Shown here: positions 37,927-49,700 of the stretch, one piece after another
How the letters are laid out: every line of letters starts with the position of its first letter
Numbering within the stretch: the first letter of the stretch is position 1
Source of the DNA: Drosophila persimilis
Taxonomy: Eukaryota > Arthropoda > Insecta > Diptera > Drosophilidae
Direction: 5' to 3'
Assembly (NCBI RefSeq): GCF_003286085.1
Contig: NW_020825312.1
Coordinates: 310,001 to 374,000 of the forward strand
Length of the DNA: 64,000 nucleotides
Position numbers and translations under genes: made by a program
Notes under the pieces: generated by a model
What the model saw: only the letters and a program-made list of their open reading frames with translations
What the model was told of the DNA's origin: nothing
The model's database searches: none

Positions 37927-38025
37927 TGTGTGACCAGACTTATCGATAAAATGTACCGTCCGACCCCCAGAAATGTACCAAAATATACCGTCTCATTTTA
38001 AAAATATACCGTTAATATACTGAGG
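37927..38025 (-). promoter_or_regulatory. Mfap1 promoter: Motif 6 array, DRE, Motif 1
   Basis: Reading the minus strand: CTCAGTATATT, ACGGTATATTTTT, GAGACGGTATATTTTGG, TCTGGGGGTC, then the DRE palindrome TATCGATA (37941-37948), then GGTCACAC (37927-37934). The array lies 55-150 bp upstream of the start codon. DREF and M1BP are the proteins expected at such sites. Confidence 0.7.
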
Positions 38026-38029
38026 AATT

Positions 38030-38620
38030 CAAGTTCTATATTCCTCGATTTTTATATTCCGTGGAATATTACTAGCTTTCTAGCACATTTAGCCATGCCC
38101 ACATAATTTAATTCGATTAATTAATCAATTTTCTACTTGACCGGCACATTAAATACTTGGCTTTGCTTGTTTTTGCCTCAATTTTGGTTTCTCAACAACA
38201 ATATAGCGACTCGTATGATGGAAAACCGAGCTTAGCCCACTTAAGCCCCCTATATTTAAATAGTTCAACTACACGAGGTAAATGGCGGAATATATTAACG
38301 ATTGTAAATTCTTATAGATCCATCCTATCCTTCCCTTTAAGTTGCCAAACCCCACGAATCTTTCATCGGAACTGCACTAAAATTCTTCAAGATTCATAAT
38401 TTTTCTTTTTTTAATAAAGGTCTGCAATGGGTTAATCGTTCTCTGCCCATGATCGGAATATTCTTTGATTTCAATATTCGGCTCAATATTACTAGCTAGC
38501 TAAGATTTTTAGCACTGAAAACATTATTTTATTTGATTGATGAATCAATTTTCTACATGACTGGCTTAATTGGATTGTTTATAAAATAAGTTTGAAGCAA
38601 AAGATGAACAAAAATGTTAA
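38030..38620 (-). repeat. Two copies of a dispersed AT-rich repeat
   Basis: Cores at about 38038-38075 and 38455-38497 (minus orientation) share CTAGTAATATT, a CGGAATAT or CGAATATT box, and a GAATAT box. Both are followed on the plus strand by AATCAATTTTCTAC and a TGAC(T/C)GGC box (about 38126 and 38547). The second copy extends into sequence also found at 13.37-13.5 kb. The two copies are about 420 bp apart. A further DRE palindrome lies at 38652-38659. Confidence 0.6.
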
Positions 38621-38659
38621 TATGTATACATGATAGATATACGGTATTCGTTATCGATA

Positions 38660-40640
38660 ACGATAAGGCGGGCGTTAGCAGGCCGTTTCAAAACGAAATT
38701 CAAAATGATTCATCTTCATTTCCGCAAGGATAAAATTGATTGGTTTCAAATGTGTGAATAACGGAAGTGCTATGACTTAGCACCCCCTAGTATGAAGCCA
38801 CCAACTAATTGAGACACCAATTAACGATACATATAACACGGGTCGGGCTCGGCTGCATATTTTAGCAATGTCAACGCCCACTCTAATTAATGTAATAATT
38901 GACAAATTGACTACTACGCTTTCTTTTAGACAATTCATAAATATTATTGGGTGGCAGACGCGTTCTTGTGTAATATCTTGAATGAAACCGAACAGAGAAT
39001 ATTGTTCAAAATATACTTTTGATTGATATTGCGTTTGTTGGTTCGTTACGACAGCACGCACGCAGCACGTGTGGCCCGCCGGCTGGTTCTGTTCTTTTGT
39101 GGTCTTGAAAGAGACAACGGCCGGCCTGCCCATACCGGACCAAAGTCCAATCACATCTCATGAGTGAGAGGCTCGACCAGTTTTGTGACGTTTGAAGTGG
39201 CTTGCATCTTATAAACAAACTTTCCGTTGTTGCTGCTGTTGTTAGATCGTTTCGGGCCTAAACACTGCGTCGCATTTGCCGAACTGCTTTAAACTGCTTT
39301 CGGCTGGCTAGTGGAACGGGCAAGATTTACATCAGGCTAGGCTGTTAGTTAACTATATGGCGGGAATATTTAATTAATGCAACACGCTTCAAAGCTCAAC
39401 TGCATAGCCATAGCCACTGCCCTGGGTAATCTCTCCACGTTTCCATCGACACCAGCCGGTGTCTACAGTGACCTTATACCAAGGCGGTGCGTTTTGGAGA
39501 CTTTCCGCTGGCGGGGAAGCCCCCAATAAATTTGACATTAATTTGTTGATCTTCTTCTGATCTTGATTGCTGTTTTCCCCATCAATTCCTTATACTCTTG
39601 GGCATTTCTTTGGGTTCAATGTGAATTTATTGTGATTGATACTTTTTTGAACCAGCCGCCACCTCGCCTTTCAATTCCAGTACACATTACACTTTTATTA
39701 GAATTAAGCACTCGCAAGAAATAATTCAAAACAAATAATTTTCTATTAAGAGAAAGAGAGAAAGGGAGAGAAAGAGTGTCATGCCTGATCAAAATCGTAC
39801 CAGATCGAACTCGTTATCGTTATCCAAGTAAGACCATTACCAGGCGGCAAGGCAATTGAGGCGAGGCGACAAGCACACAAAAAAAAAAGAGTGATAAAAT
39901 CGCTTCGTATACGAGGCCCATTATTAATTGGCGCACTTTTTTCCTTTGTGACTGGTCTCGGGTTACTTAAAAAGTAATAAAAGAAAATTTTCATTCACAG
40001 CACGGGTACATCCATCACGCAAGCCGAAAGCAACTAAGAACACTTAACACATCTTGTTGTCTAACAATTAAACTTTTGTACTTTGTTTACAACGCATTTC
40101 ATTTAGCATTTAGCCCTGGTCAATTGACGACGATCCACCGTCCACTGTCCTGTCCTGTCCCCCTACCGATGGAGTTTTCTCCGGTATTTTCTGGCGCTTA
40201 TGCAGAGAGTTTTATGGAATGCACATCTATGGGAATGGAATGAATCATGCGATTCACTTAATTGTACTTTCAGTTCAGGAATCGGAGTACAATGGAATAA
40301 ATGTCTCAACTTAAAATATGACTGCCAGCAGTTTATCTTTCCTAAGTTTATTTATATTTTTCCAATAGTGTAAACCACGTTTTACTTTAAATTTCAATTG
40401 GAATTTCAGTGGAACGAATTTGGCTCCACATTGAAGATCACGTCGTTGTTTGTTTGAAAATATGACAACAAAAATTTGCTGAAAGTGTTGTAAAGATAAA
40501 GATTGAGAAAGGTATTGGCATTCGATCTTTCGTAGTCCCCCGCATACGAATTATCGAGGAAGTGCTCGGCTCCCAGGCATTCTATATAGTAAGATACATA
40601 GATCTTCGCATTTAAACAAGATTTTCCCTGACGCTATCAA
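38660..40640. other. Intergenic region
   Basis: About 2 kb of AT-rich unique sequence between the Mfap1 promoter repeats and the proposed symporter promoter. It has short A-rich and GAGA-type runs (39748-39778). No gene, RNA gene or large repeat is recognised. Confidence 0.45.
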
Positions 40641-40919
40641 TCGACCATCAATTGAGTGCCGCTCGCGCTCGCGCTCTCCCTCTCGCTCTCGGATCTCTGT
40701 ACGAGCATCACGAAGCATCTTGTGGAGATCGGCAAGCGCATATCCGGCGTCGCTAGGCTTGCGCTGACGCTCGCTTGCTCTTAGTTCGATTTTCGCTCTT
40801 GTTTCGGGGCCCAAGACTTTGAAGAGAGAGCCAGAGACCGCCCCGTGGGGTTCCCGCAGTTGGGCCGCTCGGTGATCTGTGATTTGACGCTGCCTTGGCT
40901 GCCGGGGGCCTGGCTGTCG

Positions 40920-40956
40920 TATAAAACAGCGTAACGGACGCTTGCAAAACTCATTC
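40920..40956 (+). promoter_or_regulatory. TATA box and initiator, proposed symporter promoter
   Basis: TATAAAA at 40920-40926 is followed by TCATTC at 40951-40956, a perfect initiator (TCAKTY) with A+1 at 40953, so TATA starts at -33. A CTCTC/GCTCGC-rich block at 40661-40690 upstream resembles GAGA-factor sites. Downstream, CATCAAG|GTGAGG at 41304 is a good splice donor that could end a 5'UTR exon joined to 43428. Linking it to the symporter is inference. Confidence 0.5.
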
Positions 40957-41304
40957 ATATGAAAATTGTCAATACGTTCGAACAGCTTTAAGAACACCCA
41001 GTGAAAATACAATCAAAGGACAAGTGCTCAAAACTAAAAATTTCACAAAGGACAACCAAACATCTCAAAAAGGGATATATAATACCTAAAGAAAATATCA
41101 GTGATCAATATATTCGTTTGGTGAATTCCAAATAAGAGAGAAAAACACGTTAATGAAATACAGAAATAATCAAGGCACAATCCTGCAAATACAATTCAGA
41201 ACATTTCTAAGATACAATTCTCTATGTGCCTATCCACCTGAGTGCTAAACGAAGACGACAACGAATAAAAATATAATTTAAGGATTGAAAAATCCGACAT
41301 CAAG

Positions 41305-42593
41305 GTGAGGAAGTAAATTAATACTGAGGTGAAAGCGGCTTTAGATCGACAAGTATTTCACCGTTTATTAAATGCAAATGAAGCAGACTTTCTACACCAA
41401 CAATTGTCTCACTTAATAAGTTTTTTTTTAATTCTCATTATTTATGTAGTTTTTATTCAACCAAGTGCCACTTAGAACGTTTGAAATGTATGCCATTGAC
41501 TGTGTATTTTTATTATCACTAAAACTAGTTAAAAAAAAATTAGGCAAACAATTAAAATTTGTAAAGCAAAAACAAAAAACCAGCTGAAATCAATTTGGAG
41601 AACGCATAAATCTATCAAAAAGCAAAGCTGTCGAACATCTCAAATTTCTCAGACCCTCTGACGACTCTGGGCAATTAGCCAAACCCTTTCGCACCCGCGC
41701 CCGCCTCCGCCCTGGCCATTGCCCTACCTATTGGGCAATCTTTTTTACAACTGTTACAAGGTCCAAGTATCCCCGTGATAGATCTGTGGCAGCGTCAAGT
41801 GCTCCTCTTCATTGGAGAGGACCGGTGAAGTTTGCTGGCACTATCTTTGACCAGATGGGCATGCCCTAACAGCCTGTCTGCCACAAATCATGTCAAATGG
41901 TTTATTTTGTTTATATGAATATTAATAATAAAAAAAAAAACGAAAATCGAAAAACGAAAAACCGAACCAAATAAAAAAACAAAACCCAGACATGGCAAAC
42001 CCCAAAACAAAACACACGCATATCAATTGGCGGAGACGACGAGCTCGAGATATAGGAAAAAGACAAAGATGTTTTCAGATATTTGCCCTGGTCAGTGGTG
42101 GGGGGTGGAGGGGTCCCACATGCCAAAGGGGGATAGAAAATGCCACCAATTAAGCCAGGCGCCCTGTCCGTGTCGCCCCCCCCACACACACAATCGTAGA
42201 ACAGCACCCAGAACGCATACGACCTGTGTACTACAAAGACTGTCTCCAGACAAGAGTGGAAACGTGTTTCTCCCCGGCACCTCTGTGTGGAGGGAACCTT
42301 TTCGATTAGGCCGCTCTTCCACGGAGGCATCTTGCTCTGCTCTTACTCTTCGCCTCAGGCCTTGCCAGCAGTAGCTCTCTTCAGATGCGATGGATGGCAA
42401 ATTTCTGGCCAAAACCGGCGCAATCCGGCTCAAGCCACAAGCCACTGATATAAACCAGTTGAATTCGCTTAAATCTGAATTGGGCGCGGGAGCATTTCTC
42501 ACTTTTCGCTCAAAACTTTGCTGCCGTTTGGTCTGCCTCTTTCTCAGTATCTGTGTGAGTGTTTGTTTCCGTATTGCATCAGTGTGTGTGTGC

Positions 42594-42632
<39 letters not shown>

Positions 42633-43427
42633 CCACAGGAGCAGATTTTCTTTAATAGTTTGAATTGGCTGGAAAATTGGGAGCAGGAGAAGCAGGTTCG
42701 GTTCTAAGTTCGGTTGATTAAAATAATTGTCAGAGTGTTTGAATCAATTGGATTGTTGATTGATTCGTATGGGTTATCGATTGCAAAATGAGTGTTTTAT
42801 GATTTAACAATTGAACGCGAATATCAATGAATGTGTAATGGTGGTGGAAATATTGTATGGAAATCAGACACGATGCAAAGTGTCCGACGGGCCAAATGAT
42901 CATTACGATCTGTACTCCTAAAAGTAGTTCATGCTACATACATATGTACATAAGTAACCTTAAGGTGGCTTTCAGTCTTCACTTTCTCTTGGAGACTCCC
43001 TACCAGAATCAGCTTTCTCTTCCTTTCAACATACATATGTCGATTACATATCCCGAAAATCATTTACGAAAGCGTTTCGCCTTGAACGAGTGTGGACCCA
43101 TAACGAAAATATATTAATAATAAAGCAATTACACCCAAATGGAATTGTTTGTTTAAGGAAATAATATATTTGTACTTGAACATGGAAACTGTGGCCAATG
43201 GCCCGTTCGATTCCGTAGCCCCTACCCTCCCTTCAGTCTCCCCTGCTTCTTTCCAGAGATGACTGCTGGTGGAATTTGTGGGGGATCGTTCGCTTAATTA
43301 ATTAATGGCAGCCAAAGCGACACCCACTGATGGAAAGCTTTGGCGATTGCCGCCTTGGTGCAATTTCTTTTCGGGAACCTTGATCTTGCTATGATCTAAG
43401 CCGTATGTTATGCTCTATTCCGTTTCA
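41305..43427 (+). other. Proposed 5'UTR intron of the SLC5 symporter gene
   Basis: Between the donor near 41304 and the acceptor GTTTCAG at 43421-43427. It contains a (TG)17 run at 42597-42631 and no convincing coding sequence. Confidence 0.4.
42597..42631. repeat. (TG)n microsatellite
   Basis: Uninterrupted TG dinucleotide run of about 17 units. Confidence 0.9.
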
Positions 43428-43528
43428 GTTCGCGAATAACGTTGTGGGGCTTCAGACGGAGAGTGACCCAAGGTGTCTGGCTCGAAGCACTCATCGGTTG
43501 CAGTTGCAGTTGCACATTCCCTGGCAGG

Positions 43529-45935
43529 ATGTTCGCTACCCAGGATACCATTTTGAAGCTGCTGACCCTCTGCGCTTTGGCGCATTCTATTACCGCCTAT
43601 GCGCTGCAGGAGAAGACCCCCGCATCGGGATCTGCATCTGCTCCGCTGGACCCCAGTCACAAGTATCTGATTGTGCGGGGAGAGAGTCCTATCGGAGCCT
43701 CCGCCTCCCAGGAGCATGTGGACTTTGATAATGCGGCAACTCTGCTACTGCAGGCCTACAAGTCCCAGCAGACCACGTCCCCGAATGGACTGGAGGAGTG
43801 CAGCGCGCCCAGCCACAAGCCCACCTTCTCCGGCTACGACTACGTGATTCTGCTGGGCATGCTGGTCATCTCGCTGGGCATTGGCATCTTCTACGGGTTC
43901 TTCCAGAAGGGAGGCAGCTCCTCCAACGAGTTTCTTCTGGGTTCCGAGATGAGCATCTTCCCAGTGACCCTCAGCCTGACGACCAGCTTCATTACGGCTA
44001 TCGAGCTGCTGGGCAACCCATCCGAGATGTACTTCCAGGGCACACAGTTCGTGCTGATTGTGATCCCCATGGTGCTGGTCATCCCGGTGGCGGTCAAGAT
44101 CTTTTACCCCATATATTTCAAAATGGAGCTCACCAGCTGCTATGAATACCTGGGCATACGCTTCGGCAAGGAGATCCGAATCTTGGGCGCAGTACTCTAT
44201 GTCATACAGGTGCGTTCAGAGGATCCTCAACAGAAAGAGCTTTGTGTAACCTATCTTCCTCTATTAGATGTGCTTCTACACGGCTGTTGCTGTCCTCGCT
44301 CCAGCCATTGCCTTGTCCAAGGCCACAGGATTGGACACCAAAATTGCTGTCATTCTGATTTATGTGGTCTGCGTCTTTTATTCCTCGCAGGGCGGCATGA
44401 AGGCTGTGGTCATTGCCGATTCATTCCAGGTAAACGGACCAAAGAAAACTCCAGGGATCCATTTTGTAACCTATTTTCAATCCTTTTCAGGCTGCAGTCC
44501 TGGCTGTGTCTCTTGTTTTGATTGTGGGTCTCGGCAGCTACTACAGCGGGACTCCCATTCAGGTCTTTCAGAAGGCTGCCGAACTCAATCGCTTGGAGTT
44601 CTTCAAGTAAGTTTTACACCCAGAAACCCTTTTGCCTTTCCCTTCTAATTGTTTGCACTTTTCCAGCATTGACCCCAGTCCCACGACCCGCCACACCGTT
44701 TGGTCTGTGGTCATTGGCGGCTTCTTCTACTGGACATCGCTGTTCTGCACCAACCAGGCCTCCGTCCAGAAGTGCATGTCACTAAAGTCCTTAAAGCTAG
44801 CGAAGATTGCTCTGGGCTTTGCCATTATAGGTTTGATTGCCGTTTTCCTGCTCAACTTTTACACGGGCTTGATGGTTTTCAACCACTATGCGGACTGCGA
44901 TCCCCTGACGGCAGGTCGCATCTCGGCCTCCGATCAGTTGCTGCCTTTCTACGTGATCAATACGTATGAGCACATCTACTCCATTGCGGGCATCTTCGTT
45001 GCAGGCATCTTTGCGGCTAGTTTAGGGTAGGCACCACCACACTTGTGGAGCTCTAAGAACCAGCACTGATTATACTTTCTCTTGCCTCCAGAACTGTGGC
45101 ATCTGCCTTGAACTCCCTGTCCGCTGTGACCTGCGAGGATCTGCTTGCCAATGGCATGAACATCAAAATCTCTCCGGAGAAGGGAGCAACCTATGCCAAG
45201 TGGATGTCCTTGGGCTACGGTATTGCCTCCTTCGGACTGGTGTTCATTGTGGAGCATCTGGGCGGCGTGTTGCAGGCTACTCTCACATTGAATGGCCTCA
45301 TCGGTGGCGTGACACTGGGTCTGTTTGTCCTCGGTATTGCCTGTAAGCAGGCCAACACTAAGGGAGCCTTCTATGGCGGGCTTCTATCGCTGATTCTAGT
45401 GATCTTTGTGGGTGTGGTGGCCCAGATAGCCAGTGTGGAGCCACCTCCGCTGGCCACATCCATCGAGCACTGCGATTGTCATGTGAATGTGACCAGCATT
45501 ATCGAGGACTTGCTCACCGAATCAATGAATCCCATTGAGCAGGAAGGATTCACGTGAGTTTGGCTTTTGTTTTCTAACGTTTCGATGGTTATTTGAATCA
45601 GTTATTCGATTCCTTGCAGTTCCTGGCCCATCTTCCGGCTAAGCTATATGTGGTATAGCATGATCGGATGCCTGTTGACAGTATTCCTAGGATGGTTCAT
45701 CTCCCTGATAATCGACTTTAAGCAACGACGAAATGTCCTGAAGATCACCGGCAAGGGCATCGATAACGAAGGCGTTTCCGATGAGGTGTTCAAGAGCGAC
45801 TCCCAAGTGCAGTACACCACCAACAGCACCATCACCACCACCACAGCGGTAGACCCACCACTCCCACCCACAACCAAAGAGACTACAAGTGACGAGGGGC
45901 ATGTGAATCATGCCATACGCATCGACGACGAATAG
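43529..45935 (+). CDS. SLC5-family sodium/solute symporter
   Basis: Plasma-membrane Na+-coupled transporter of the SLC5 (SSSF) family, nearest in feel to the multivitamin/monocarboxylate branch; substrate not determinable here. Exons 43529-44209, 44268-44429, 44491-44606, 44667-45026, 45092-45553 and 45620-45935 agree in phase and give 698 aa, a normal family size. A hydrophobic N-terminus and an extracellular-type loop of about 90 residues precede the first conserved segment (YDYVILLGMLVISLGIGIFYG). Family motifs include EFLLGSEMSIFPVTLSL, a YEYLGIRFG block and SSQGGMKAVVIADSFQ. The C-terminal tail is hydrophilic and Thr/Pro-rich. Start chosen as the first ATG after the acceptor at 43427. 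Convergent with Dbx. Confidence 0.88.
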
Positions 45936-46637
45936 AATCGAATTCGAATTTGGCTTGGAATAATTCCAATCCAGTGTATTCCTTGTGTAACCGGTAACCT
46001 CTATGTACAAAGACCAGTCGCAATCCTAACTGTCCTAGTTTAGTCGCAAGAGTGATTTTTAGTTTTAAGTCCAATCATAGCCCGATTGCTGCTACACCCC
46101 GAGAGCAATCTTCGACACAGTATTCTGTACACAAAATTTTTTTTTTTTTTTTAATATAGTCTCTTTCAACCGTGTACACATATATAGTTGAAAGAATTAT
46201 TTGCACGGGCCAACAACGCCACCACACTTTACTAATTTTACTACGAAAGTGAATTTACCTTTAGGTTTGTTTTAAGCAACCATAAAAATAACCTTAAATA
46301 AACACATATATGTATTCTTAATCAGCAGCCGCTGACTTAAATCAAAATTCAATCTGATTTTTATGTAAAATGGAGTAGTTCCTAAAATACACGTGGCATG
46401 TATTGGATGGAGCCACTGTGCATATGTAGTTGTAATGTATACTCTACATGTCGATCAATATCGATTCTTCGCGGGAAAAATTCTAGAAAATCATTGATTT
46501 TGCAAAGAAGTTTATTTCGTTATTTAGATTCAAAAAAAAATATTATACATATATTAAATACTATAATTTCAATGCATCAATAAATTTACAATTATATATT
46601 ATATGTATTGTATATTTACAGTGATCCGTCCACCGAA
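45936..46637. other. Convergent 3'UTRs of symporter and Dbx
   Basis: About 700 bp with a T17 run at 46138-46152 and several AATAAA-type signals on both strands (for example near 46297 plus and 46511 minus). No other gene is seen. Confidence 0.45.
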
Positions 46638-46746
46638 TCACGTCACACTGATCTCCTCATCGCTATCGGAGTTGGAGTCATCGTAGTCGTCGTAGTACAG
46701 CTTCATGAACTCTGATCCCTGTTGCTGCTGTTGTTGTTGTTGTTGT

Positions 46747-46781
<35 letters not shown>

Positions 46782-49700
46782 CTGGTGATGGTGATGCAGC
46801 TGTGCGGCTGCTGCGGCGGCCGCGAGCTCCACCTCTCGCATTGCCGTGAAGTGGGGCGAATGATGGAGCTGCTGCTGCAGTTGCTCGAACCGCCGCTGCT
46901 TCGCCTCCTGGATGCTGTTCTCCAACTTGAACTTAAGATCGGCGGCCACCAGCTGCTTCTGCATCTCAGCATTGATCTTGGCCTGAAACTCTGCCGCACT
47001 GCTCGCCCCCGGAGGCGAAGAGGCAGCCGATGAAACCGTTGTGGCTGCTCCACCCGATCCTCCCGTGGGTGTGGGCGTGCCCGACTGATCGCTCATCTTG
47101 AGGCTGGTGAGCAGTGGGGGCGGCGAGCTCATTTGCATTCCATATCCCGCCGACGGATGACACGGAGAGCTCCTGCTGCTGACGGACTGCGGTGATTTGG
47201 GTGTGACAGCAGCCGGCGGCGGTTCATCCTTGGCAATGGCACCGGGCGGGGGTGTGACACTGCCATTGGGCGAGAGCAGGGAGGGGGAAATCGGTGTGAG
47301 GGGTCGATCGCACTTGGCATCGGACAGATCCGGATTGGGATTGTTCTTGTTGGGCAGCGTCTGGTCGCGGGAACCGCCGCTGGCCAGCAGCTCGCGCTCC
47401 TTGGAGTTGCGCCACTTCATCCGGCGATTCTGAAACCAAATTTTCACCTGCAAACGAAAGGGGATTTAACGATATAGACATAGATATGGATTCAATCTTG
47501 CAATGAAATGGGTAAATTAAGACTGTCCATCTTCGGATGGAGAGCTGTCTGTCCCAGGCAGACCAAAAATCCAGGGAAGTGGCAGTGGCAGTGGCAGTGG
47601 GCTGTAGTTTCCCCTAAAAACTTTTCATGGCCACAGGGGCGGATGAGTTCCAATTCCTTCAACGTTTTCCGGTCACAAAACAACTTTTCCCCTAACAAAA
47701 AACTTTTCTGTGGCAAATTGAATCTACCTACCGGCCCTCCTCATCCTATTTCTGGTTATGTTGTCGTGTGTGTGGGCGTGGCCCTGGCCAGAGGAAAAGT
47801 TTGAACTGCAATGCCAGCGCCAGACGCCGAGCATATCCATAATAAATGCAAATTAGAGGCATTTCCCCAAAACCGGCAACAAATTGATTAGAGGCCGCAC
47901 AGTGGTACACACAAAGTACTGCGAAAATTGTGCCAAAATATAGACACATAGAGGCTGCACAGTGGGCCACACATTAGGGGAATAGGTACTACGAAGTCTG
48001 TGGTAGAATATGAAAAAGTTTTTACCCGAATTTGCTGACTATTTCGGTCCCACTGTTTAGGCCACAAAGTTAGTCCGGCAAAAATTCTGTAAGTTTACTA
48101 TCCATCTGCCTCTCTAAACAGTCTCGCTCTGTCTCTCTCTTTCCCTGTTGCTTGCTGCATTTGACAGGCAAGCAGCGCATAGGCACAGACCCTTGAAGCA
48201 GATTGCAGGATACCCTGAACCTGGACCCCCCCGGACCTGGACCGTGCCTTGGCCCACCACCACCTCGGCGACTGTTTTTGAGTTATTATGCAGTGGGTGT
48301 TGCGTCCTTGTTGTGCTGCCTCTTGTGCATGCCTATGACACAGCAGGACATTCGCACTTTGTTGCAAAAGCCAAACAATTTGCAACAATTTATGGTCAGA
48401 GCACTACTCCTTCTTCGGTAATTAGATTGTGACTTGATGTGAAATTTTCAAGCAAACTGATGCGTGAAATTGGGAAATGCGGGGAAAGGCCATTGCCGTT
48501 CCCCACCCACACTCACTCGTACACCCTAATCTCTAAACATTTATAAATAAATAAGTAAAGAGCAGCCGAACAAAAAGTTGCTGACATGTTAAACAAGCGA
48601 TTAACCGCAGAGATTTCTTCGGCATCAGATTTTTCCCCGGGGACACGTGCCAAAAATTTTTTCAGTTTGCTGTTTCGCTTACTTCCGGTCATTGAGTTTT
48701 CCAGCGCTAAACCCACCAAACCACCAACCCACCAGTGGGAACCCAGCAATCCAGCCAGCAACCCCATCCCCTAAGCAATTGAAATAATAAGCTCAGGCGG
48801 CGATAAGATTAATGATTATGGGTCCAGCCCAAAGTCAGTCGTAACTGGGGGACAGACTTTGCTCTAGCCACCGAACCACTGAACCGCTGGACGACCAACA
48901 GCCACCGTCGTCATCGTCATCGTCTGTTTCTGATGGAAATTAATTATAAAGCGTGCAATTTAGTATGCCAAAGAGTGAGAGAGAGGGAGACAGAGGCGGC
49001 TCGGAAAATTGGGCAGCGTACTTCCGTTCTGTCGCAGACTTTTCTATTTATACTTTCTCGGTAGCAGCCAAGTTTAATGAGCTTGAAATTATGATGTTTG
49101 CCTTCGGACAACAGAAAGGGAGAACGGAAAGAAAGACTGCGTATACTTGTACTTGTATAGAACCTGTTCTAGTTAACCCGATGTGCGATGCTGTAATTAT
49201 TCCGCAACGGAAATTCCTCAATCAACAACAACAAAAACAGCTCGTATGGAAATTGTATAAATACACGTATCAATTGCATTCCATGGTTACCGAAACGAGT
49301 CGAGTTTAGTTCTATTATGGGACTTGCACTCCCCCGGCTTGTTAACAAATATTGGCCATGTAACGACTGTGCCCCTGCCCCGTCCCTGCCCCGTCCCTGC
49401 CCCGTCCCTGCCCCCGTCCCTGCCACCGAGGCGGACATCATACATATAATTATTGTCTAACACAAAAATATTCGCTTAATTTTTGCCGGTCAGTAAATAA
49501 TTAAATTTATGCAAATACTCGTATTTATGGTGGCGACAAAAACTAAAATTCAATTGTTGTGCCTGGTAATTAGGGAAATGTTTTTCTAAAGGCTTGTTGC
49601 GGTCGGAATTAAATGGTTTAACTAAGTGGGTAATTATCCGGAGATGATGATTATATAATAGAGTTTATGTTTGGGATTGTCGGAATGCCTCACTGACGAT

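Noticed and set aside
40551..41012. 153-residue minus-strand frame
   Set aside because: Arg/Glu-rich because it reads the GAGA-like block backwards; it lies across the proposed TATA promoter.
49371..49424. Regularly spaced short repeats as a possible CRISPR array
   Set aside because: Head-to-tail simple repeat without unique spacers in a eukaryotic genome.
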